64,000 nt of DNA from Cymodocea nodosa (lineage: Eukaryota; Streptophyta; Magnoliopsida; Alismatales; Cymodoceaceae): the NCBI GenBank assembly GCA_036874045.1, contig JAZBRI010000003.1, positions 6,894,501-6,958,500 of the forward strand, written 5' to 3'. The position numbers were made by a program, and so were the translations under genes. The notes beneath the pieces were generated by a model that saw only the letters and a program-made list of their open reading frames with translations, searched no databases and was not told where the DNA came from. Positions 56,973 to 64,000 of this stretch are shown here, piece after piece; position 1 is the first letter of the stretch, and the number at the start of each line of letters is the position of its first letter.

Positions 56973-59153
56973 TGTTTAGAATGAAAAAGTGCATATTATT
57001 AACGGTTAAATGATGGTTAATTGCATAATATTTAGCTTATCATATAAAAATTAAGACATTATGTTATAATTGCACTGTTATATGTTTTAATTGAAGAATT
57101 TGCTTAATTTGGGAGAATTAATGTTAATTTAGTACATTTATGAACTGTCGGTAAGTTGCAGGTTGTGAAATTCGTAAGTATCTGAATTTTCTGATATTTA
57201 GGACAGTTATGTTTAATATACCGAACAAATTTGGACAGTTATGTTTAACAGACCGAATATGTATCGGATAGTTATGTTTAAATTACCGAACAGTTATGTT
57301 TTGAGAGAATATTTTATTATTTCTTGAAGTACACGTGTCGAAACCATAATGAATGACTTAAGTGAACTTTCGATGAGCTATCTATAACTATCCGAAATTG
57401 CAGTTGGGCATCGGATAGTTATCCCTGTAACTCTTCGAAATCTCTTTTTATTTATAAAATAGCTGAGGACACGTGACATGTTTTGGGAAATTGACTTAAG
57501 TGGATTTTCGCTGAGTTAACTGTAACTATCTGAAATGCATTTGAGCATCGGATAGTTAGACCTGTAACTCTCCGAAATGTTATTTTATGATTAAACTGTT
57601 GCTAACACGTGTCGAAATCTGGTAGATTTACTTAAGTTATATATCGGTGAGTTATTTGTAACTATCTGAAATGCATCTGAGCATCGGATAGTTAAGTTTA
57701 TAAGTATCCGAAATGCATCTAAGCATCGGATAGTTAAATTTATGCACGTGTTTTATAGTTAAATCAACGAAGAAAGTCCGTTGTGTTATCTGTAACTCCA
57801 CGGACTATATATTTTCTAATATGCCACTGTAGCGGTTGTAGGAACAGACAGTTAGAGGAGAAAAACCACGTTTGCACGTATCGCGTAGGGAAAGAAATCA
57901 TCGTCGTTGATATGAATGAAGGAAATCCAACCGACCATTCAAGTAGAAGCAATTACTACTGAAGAAATATAAAAGAAAAGAAGAAAAAAGAAGAAGTGTG
58001 TGATCGATGGACGAACAGTGTGTGCAGAGGAGGATCGGCGTCGCAATTCTCTGAAGTACCACACCAACCATCATCATCACCACCATAATCACCAACCATC
58101 GGAGGTCTGTGAGGATACTTGCCTAATGTCAGGTCAATTCCAAGTCAAACATAGTGCCTGACAACCATTGTGAGGAGTGATCGCGTCGTAGGAAGGGAAG
58201 CCATTTTCACCAAGCGCCGACTCATATTTCAGGAGATCGTAAAGCTTTTAGCCTTGGCTTCGAGTTGATGCATGTATGCTGAAGAGGAGATTATCTTGTA
58301 ATTCTAGACTCGCGATTCTATAGGGAGAGGAGATAGGATTGTAAGTGGTTTAATTTTCAATGGTGTAATCGCGTTGCAAGTAGTGTCAGAAGTATTTACT
58401 GTCAAGTGAGATTACTTTACATTTCACCTGTCGCCCATTTCTATGTTCATATTAAAACAAAAATACCAAAAACAATTTATCTATGTTTGTATGTTGTATT
58501 TGAGTGTTGTATTGTTTGCGTTGTATCGTGATTAATGTCATCTTTGTCAGTGTTGTGATTGTTTTATGTTTATTTTAGTTTTACAGTTTACTGAAATTGG
58601 TTCATTCAAAAGACTTAAAGATTTTAATGGTTAATGTTTGAATTATCTGAATGTTAGTATTGCTCAATGATAAATCCAATGTTAACTAACATTAAAGAGC
58701 TTAATTGATGTTATTTACAATCTGTAGAATCGCCCAATGGTTGGCCGAATTCCTCTGTAAATAGCAGTATTAAATAGAAAAGACAGGCTCGTAGAGTTAA
58801 CTTAAGTCCACGAGGTTAGTCTGTTGAGTTAGCCATAACTCAACGAACTTAGTCCGTTGAGTTAACTATAAGTCAACGGAGAGCTTATTGAATATATAAA
58901 TTTGATTGTTAACAAACAAACAATTCTCAAATTCGTCAACAATTCCCTATGGGATCGACCTGTACTTGCACACTGATACAATAGACACTGTGCACTTGCA
59001 GTTAAAAGTACAAATTGGAATTAATATCTAAATTGTATTAAAGGTTGTTTGTTTACTTCTAAAAGAGAGAATAGGCATAAAGATAAATTAACTAAGTAAA
59101 AACAGAAGTAACAAATCCAAGTTTTTCTAGTGTATTGCTGGAAAACCCAACCA
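56973..59153 (+). repeat. 3' LTR of Athila-like element C
   Basis: 2181 bp, complete, ending at the target duplication. From 57240 to 57740 it holds four hairpin units AACTATC(C/T)GAAATGCAT...GCATCGGATAGTT, alternating with ACACGTGTC or ACACGTGAC and TTGACTTAAGTG (W-box-like TTGAC). TATA box at 57968. CGTTGAGTT palindromes at 57765-57800 and 58790-58880; GTACTTGCACAC near 58962. It lacks most of the stretch that the element A LTR shares with the Sirevirus LTRs. Confidence 0.92.
57968..57975 (+). promoter_or_regulatory. LTR TATA box, element C
   Basis: TATAAAAG at the position conserved in elements A and B. Confidence 0.6.
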
Positions 59154-59777
59154 CGTCCCGTCGATTGCTCCAATGCAATCCTATATAAATTAAAACCCCA
59201 AACCCAAGTAACCAAATGAAATACATAAATCGTATACATACCTATTATGATAATGATATAAATGTATGTTGAAATATGGGAAAACATTTTCATCACTTTC
59301 AATCCAAGCAGGAGTCATAGTTGAATGTTTTACTAATAATGTATCACTCAAACATAATATTGCATCGACTATTTCATTAAAATAAGTACTAATTGTCCAT
59401 GAAGAACGAGAAAATCGCTCTTGTGTTACTTCTTACCTTTGATTTTGGCCAACTGTAACAAGGAAAATTTCAAGCTTCTCTTCCACTATTATATTTTTCC
59501 CATTTGCTATTACTCCTTTCATTCTCAATAAAGTACAAAATTTTAGGAATACATGTTGACTCATCCTATATATTTTCCTGCAATTATAAGCTTGATGTGA
59601 TAAAGAAGGATCTAACAACCTAGCAATGTATTCTTGACCTTCTTTGCTAAAAATTCTATTTGTTGCAATTGAAGTACTTGCAATAGCACAAATGTTATTC
59701 CAAACAGAAGTAAGAAATTGTTGTCTTGTTTTTGTATCCTCCTCTTCTTGCTCAAGTGCTATGTTGAATGAAGACAT
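59154..59777 (-). pseudogene. PIF/Harbinger transposase, N-terminal part
   Basis: Minus strand. The ATG at 59777 opens 114 codons (LLDPSLSHQAYNCRKIYRMS, QHVFLKFCTLLRMKG, EEKLEIFLVTVGQNQR), the usual N-terminal region of HARBI1-like transposases, to a stop at 59433. The frame continues, damaged, to CCATATTTCAA near 59269. There the first-intron donor (AAGGTATAT in the copy at 38030) is mutated to AACATACAT. After the acceptor TATATAG, exon 2 (59180-59154) reads DCIGAIDGT, where the Athila element splits the gene just before the His of DGTH. The gene resumes at 50142. Confidence 0.9.
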
Positions 59778-60048
59778 TATACTAATTATTTAACTTGAGA
59801 AGAAAATACATGGATAAGATGTTTTGAAGTTCACAGACATGAATAATAAATGTTCAACATATTATAACACAAGTTCATCATACCACTACATAACAAAAGT
59901 TAAACATGCTACAACATAAGAAATATTCATCATACTACTACAAATAACTTCAAGTAGACAAGTTAAACTGCAACCACATCACACGCATATCCATTGAAAG
60001 TGCAAGAAATTGATCCCGCATTCCATGATTTTGTAATAACTTCATTGA

Positions 60049-60462
60049 TTAAAAGATTTCCATATTTCTCAAACCTGGTAAATCAAGTAAAGTTTGAACA
60101 ACTAATGTTGCTTGTTTACTATTCCATTCCAACTTTTTTTCCTGCACATCACACAAACGTAGTAAAGCTTGAAGTCTTTCAGCCCTATTGATGTCTTTTC
60201 TTTCACAAAACATTTTAAAAACATCAGCCATGTCTCTAATTGCATTTGCAATTATTTCTTGAGATTCTACATGTGGCCTTGCCTACTTTGCCCTTCTTTT
60301 GCTATTTGTATTAATGCTTGAAGGAGAACATCCTCTTCCTAGATCAGAATTAGAAGGTTCATGTTCAATTTGTGCAAATGTTAGAAGGTCATCCTGTAAT
60401 GTCTCGTGTAATGTGTCCTCTTGTGAAATTGATTGATTTACATCAATGTTTGTATCCTCCAT
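60049..60462 (-). pseudogene. Probable Harbinger accessory (Myb/SANT-like) ORF, C-terminal part
   Basis: Minus-strand frame of 138 codons from the ATG at 60462 with one internal TAG (QEDTLHETLQDDLLTFAQIE; IIANAIRDMADVFKMFCERK; NRAERLQALLRLCDVQEKKL). It lies just upstream of, and in the same direction as, the Harbinger transposase. PIF/Harbinger elements usually pair the transposase with a Myb-like DNA-binding protein. No Myb repeat is visible in what is left, so the call rests on position and general composition. Confidence 0.45.
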
Positions 60463-60539
60463 TCCTTGTCTACTAAAGCTTCAGGTTGCCATACTTAATC
60501 CAAAAAGCACTTGTAGTTGGTCATAGAGCAATCGTGTGT

Positions 60540-60835
60540 AGCAAATGAAGGTGAGGCTGGGTGAGGATGGAGAGGGTGTGCGCATGTGCAAGCAAGAGTG
60601 GTGAGGGCGTGTGTGAGCGAGAGTGGCAAGGGCGTGCATGTGTGCGAGCGAGAGCAACCGTGTGTGAAAATCCCAACGTGCAAGCAGGAGCGAGAATGAA
60701 TCAGCTGTGTGCGAGCGAGAGCGGAAATGAATTAGTTGTGCGTGAGTGAGAGCGGAAATGGCCGAAGGCAAGGTGAGGGTGGCTGAAGGTGACAACGAGA
60801 GTTAGACAACGATGCGAGCAAGCAAGTGTGAGATT
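60540..60835. repeat. GC-rich degenerate minisatellite (GTGTGCGAGCGAGAG)
   Basis: Variants of GTGTGCGAGCGAGAGCGG repeat with irregular spacing. This is the most GC-rich part of the window, open on both strands with no protein family. It may lie near the Harbinger right end; I could not identify terminal repeats. Confidence 0.6.
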
Positions 60836-60964
60836 TCCAGAGCTTTCTCACCTCATCAGTGAGAAAATTTTTTAGGTAATGGGAGAAAAGTTGGAAACCC
60901 AGGGAATGTAATTCCCCAAGTTTCCTACATGCAACTAACATAAGAAGAAAAAAAAAAAAAAATT

Positions 60965-62172
60965 CCTTACCTTTCTCACCTACGCTAACCCCCCTAAAGG
61001 TTCCTTCCCCTTTCCAAGGCATTGGTCATTACTTAATCTTTTTCCTAAAACATAAGGTAAGGGGATTGAGAAATAATTGTCCATTCCAAACTTTTTTAGC
61101 ATTGTACATAGGTATGTTTCTTGATTTATACTCAATATTCTAGACTTCCAATCTCTCGAGATTTGAATTCCAAGAACAAAGGATGTTTCTCCCATATCCT
61201 TTATCTCAAATCTTCTACTAAGTTCTTCCTTTGTTTCATTCAATATGTCAATATCATTTTTAGCAAGTAAAATATCATCCAACTACAAGGATAATATAAT
61301 GAACTTACTCTCACTATTCCTAACATATGCACAATAATCTAACTTGTTTGAAACAAATCCCAATCTAACAATTATATCATGAAACTTGTAATACCATTGT
61401 CTAGATGCTTGTTTTAAATTATATATTAACCTTTTTAATTTGCACACCTTTTTCTCATGTCCTTCCACCTAAAATCCTCAAGCTGTGACATGTAGATTTC
61501 TTCCTACAAGTCTCCATTTAGAAATACAATTTTTACATCCATTTGAGGAAATTTCAAATTTAAATGTGTAGTTATAGGCAATATAATTCTTATAGATGCA
61601 AATTTCGCTACTGTTGAATATGTTTCATGAAAATAAATTCTCGATTTCTATGTATAACCTTTAGCAAATAAGTGAACTTTATATTTATCAATAGACCTAT
61701 AAACCTTTAACTTTTTCTAGAACATCTATTTGCACCCTGTAGCTTTCCTTCCTTCAAGTAAATCACACAATTCTCATACTTGATTCCTTTTCATGGAATT
61801 AATCTCATCATTCATGGCATCTAACTATAAACCTTTTACATGAGATTCAATGACATCGTTATATGTTATAGGTTCTATGTGATTTTCCTCTATATGTGTT
61901 GAGTATTTTATTTTGACATTCAATCCTACAATATGTATTAATAAGTGACAAAGCTCACAAGAATACATATGGTAATCATCCATCCATCCATACTAGTTGA
62001 TATCTCATCCTCTTGTTTTTAACAGGTACGTCTGGTTCTTCATGTTCTCCATTGCAATTACTTTTATCATTTATAGGCTCATTTTGGATTCCTCCCATGA
62101 TTTCCATGAGTTCATTTTCATTTCCATTGATAATTTCTATAGGCTCATTCATATTTTCAATATATTGTTCCC
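60965..62172 (-). pseudogene. Copia reverse transcriptase fragment, reverse strand
   Basis: Minus strand, from the acidic linker after integrase (NREQYIENMNEPIEI, 62170) through KVYRSIDKYKVHLFAKGYT, FPQMDVKIVFLNGDL and KVCKLKRLIYNLKQASRQWYY (61468-61283) to the catalytic region, where the usual YVDD is changed (LDDILLAKNDIDI, 61282). It then has RRFEIKDMGETSFVLGIQIS and ends in LGKGKEPLGGLA near 60983. Several stops. It is a different copia lineage from the elements above. The Athila LTR at 62173 interrupts its linker. An A run at 60948-60962 marks the left end. Confidence 0.85.
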
Positions 62173-63076
62173 TGTTTGGATCTCCAGCACAGCACCAGAA
62201 AACTTGTTTGGATCTCCAGCACGGCACTAGAAAAACTTGGATTTGTTAACTTCTGTTTTTACTTAATTAATTTATCTTTATGCCTATTCCTTTTTAGAAG
62301 TAAACAAACAACCTTTCACACAAATTAAATATTAATTCCAATTTGTATTTTAACTGCAAGTGCATAGTGTCTATTGTATTAATGTGCAAGTACAGGTCGA
62401 TCCCATAGGGAATTGCTTAAGAATTGAGAATTGTTCCATTTTTAACAATCAAATTTATATAGTCAATAAGCTCTCCGTTGAGTTACAATTAACTCAACGA
62501 ACTAAGTTCGTTGAGTTATGGCTAACTCAACGGACTAACCTTGTGGACTTAAGTTAATTCTGTTGTGTTCACTTAAGTCATTCTTCCAGAATATGACATG
62601 TGTCCACAGCTATTTTATAATAAAAGGAAATTTCAGAGAGTTACACATATAACTATCGATGCCCAGCTACAATTTCGGATAGTTAAAGATAACTCACCGA
62701 AAGTTCACTTAAGTCATGTATTATGGTTTCGACATGTGTACTTCAGGAAATAATAAAATATTCTTTTAAAACATAATTGTTCGACAATTTAAACATAACT
62801 CTTCGGTACATTAAGCATAATTGTCCAGTATGTTAAACATAACTGTCCGAAATAACAGAAAATTCGGATACTTAAGAATTTCATAGTCTGTAATTTACCG
62901 ACAATTCAGAAATATACTAAATTAACATTAATTCCCCGAAATTAAGCAGATTCTTTCATTAAAGCATGTAATAGTGCAATTATAACATAATGGCTTAATT
63001 CTCATATGATAAGCTAAATATTATGCAATTAACCATCATTTAACCATTAATATTATGCACTTTTTCATTCTAAACA
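62173..63076 (-). repeat. Athila 3' LTR with internal deletion, element D
   Basis: Minus strand. It starts TGTTTAGAATG at 63076 after a polypurine tract and ends near 62173-62205 with two tandem PBS-like units (TGCCGTGCTGGAGATCC and TGCTGTGCTGGAGATCC). Compared with 56973-59153, about 1.3 kb is missing between ACTTAAGT repeats near 62570. The TATA box is lost with it. CTCAACG motifs lie at 62470-62560. Confidence 0.85.
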
Positions 63077-64000
63077 CTTCCCCCATACCTAAATTTTGCT
63101 AGTCCCTTAGCAAACTAAGATCTAATTAATGGGTCTTTCTAAAAGTGTTAGAATTAATTCTTCTTTTTTCTTCTGTTCAGCATAAGAACTTGTATTATTA
63201 TATAGATATTCTGTATGTTTCAGTAATCAACCTGCAAATATACTTAGAATATATGCAAATTACATACAAAGTATATCATCATCACATAGGTGTTAATTAT
63301 ATTATCTTTTGTTCTTCTTTTCATCATCTATCATCCTGAATTTTTCAATAAGATTTCTAGAAGAAATTTCAACAACATACGAATCAAAGTACAATCCAAT
63401 TCAATCTGATTAAGACAAGTAGAATAAAGAATTGTATCTCCATAAAACAACTTCAAAAGTCAATTCTAAATTCATATTTTAGCAATTCTAGATAATAGAA
63501 AATATACTCGATTCATAAGATATCTATATTTCACAAAACATTTGTATCTTTTCAAAATAGTATATGTATTTTTGTACTTTAAAAGTTAATTTGACAAGCT
63601 TGAATCATACAAGAGCTTTCTAATGTACCCATGTAACGAGCTTTCAATCAACAATCCCAGATCTGATCAGGATCTTAGGTTGCCAGATTTCAAGAGTCCT
63701 TTTTCAAGTCAGCAATCCTTACATACCTATTTGCTCAAGTACAAAAGGCTCATGATTAAACAAGTCAATAAACTCTCAAAGTTTTTTTTTTTCTTCTTTT
63801 TTTTTTCTTTTCAAAACAAAAAACATTAATCACATACTATATATGTACATATTTCATTAGCACAGATTCAATAAAACACCAATCTCATATAGTCCTGCTT
63901 CTATCATTGATTGAAAATATGAATCCATAACAATAAGCTCATACTTTTCCTGTAATTTAATAAGATCTACACATAAATCATTCTACAAGTTTAATCAGTC
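63077..64000 (-). mobile_element. Athila-like element D, 3' internal region (continues past the window)
   Basis: Minus strand from the window edge: conserved block (63780-63595), then CTTAGTTTGCTAAGGGACTAGC and the polypurine tract ATGGGGGAAG (63077-63086) before the LTR. It is the same 3' region as in elements A-C. No plus-strand gene; the 68-codon plus frame at 63623 is the antisense frame described for element C. Confidence 0.85.

Larger units (their letters stand above)
50143..59153 (+). mobile_element. Athila-like element C, inserted in a Harbinger transposase gene
   Basis: 9011 bp. The left end TGTTTAGAATG and right end AACCCAACCA are flanked by TGTCC (50138-50142) and CGTCC (59154-59158), a 5-bp target duplication with one C-to-T change at a CpG. 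Inside: the first 357 bp of the 5' LTR, a deletion join at 50499/50500 removing the rest of the LTR and all of pol, a PTPP ORF, array, leader, Gag capsid, F-box, 3' region and full 3' LTR. The two LTR starts differ at about 15 of 357 positions by eye (about 4%) and resemble each other more than the element A LTR. Confidence 0.9.

Noticed and set aside
60481-60795. Three open frames on both strands
   Set aside because: They result from the stop-poor GTGTGCGAGCGAGAG minisatellite; the proteins are simple repeats.
61897-61916. 20-base match to the start of the Sirevirus LTR (TGTTGAGTATTTTATTTTGA)
   Set aside because: No similarity beyond it and it lies in a copia pol fragment; it could be chance in AT-rich sequence or a tiny LTR tip, too short to annotate.

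Overview
The window looks like nuclear heterochromatin of a flowering plant. It is AT-rich and holds no intact host gene. Nearly all of it is nested, decayed transposable elements: plant-type Ty1/copia (Tork-like and Sirevirus-like), Athila-like Ty3/gypsy elements with LTRs of about 2.2 kb, and PIF/Harbinger DNA transposons. Primer sites matching initiator tRNA-Met (copia) and resembling the tRNA-Asp site (Athila) support a plant source. I cannot name the species.

Layout. 1-5421: Tork-like copia element, only the left LTR tip missing, full of stop codons, inserted in a Sirevirus-like pol fragment (5422-6404). 6480-7500: old Athila 3' region. 7501-8255: unassigned sequence with a short basic ORF. 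8256-20477: the longest Athila-like element (LTR tip, primer site, Gag zinc knuckle, RNase H, integrase, an ORF of the putative plant transposon protein type, here PTPP, then a Gag capsid ORF, an F-box ORF, purine tract and 3' LTR). 20478-22311: Sirevirus 3' end and LTR start. 22312-23709: second Athila integrase fragment. 23710-28909: Sirevirus 5' half, fused in frame at about 28910 to a second Athila block (PTPP, Gag, F-box, LTR; 28910-37620). 37621-38930: Harbinger pseudogene. 38931-41215: AT-rich, no gene. 41216-43262: probable solo LTR of another family. 43411-47300: scrambled Sirevirus parts. 47865-49001: reversed Athila LTR piece. 49380-59777 (minus strand): Harbinger transposase gene split by a third Athila element (50143-59153) with a 5-bp target duplication. 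60049-62172 (minus): Harbinger accessory ORF and copia reverse transcriptase. 62173-64000 (minus): fourth Athila 3' end.

The most unusual content is the Athila-like family. Three colinear copies carry, after the PTPP ORF, an internal leader with a TATA-like box and splice donor, a Gag capsid ORF lacking a zinc knuckle, an intron-like spacer, and an F-box plus F-box-associated-domain gene that looks captured from the host. Two of the three F-box copies share the same internal stop. Second, short palindromes (AACTCAACG...CGTTGAGTT and AACTATCCGA...TCGGATAGTT), CACGTG boxes and a block of about 120 bp recur in LTRs of both gypsy and copia elements, suggesting that regulatory modules move between unrelated retroelements. 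All coding regions were read by eye; family names rest on recognised motifs, not on database searches.
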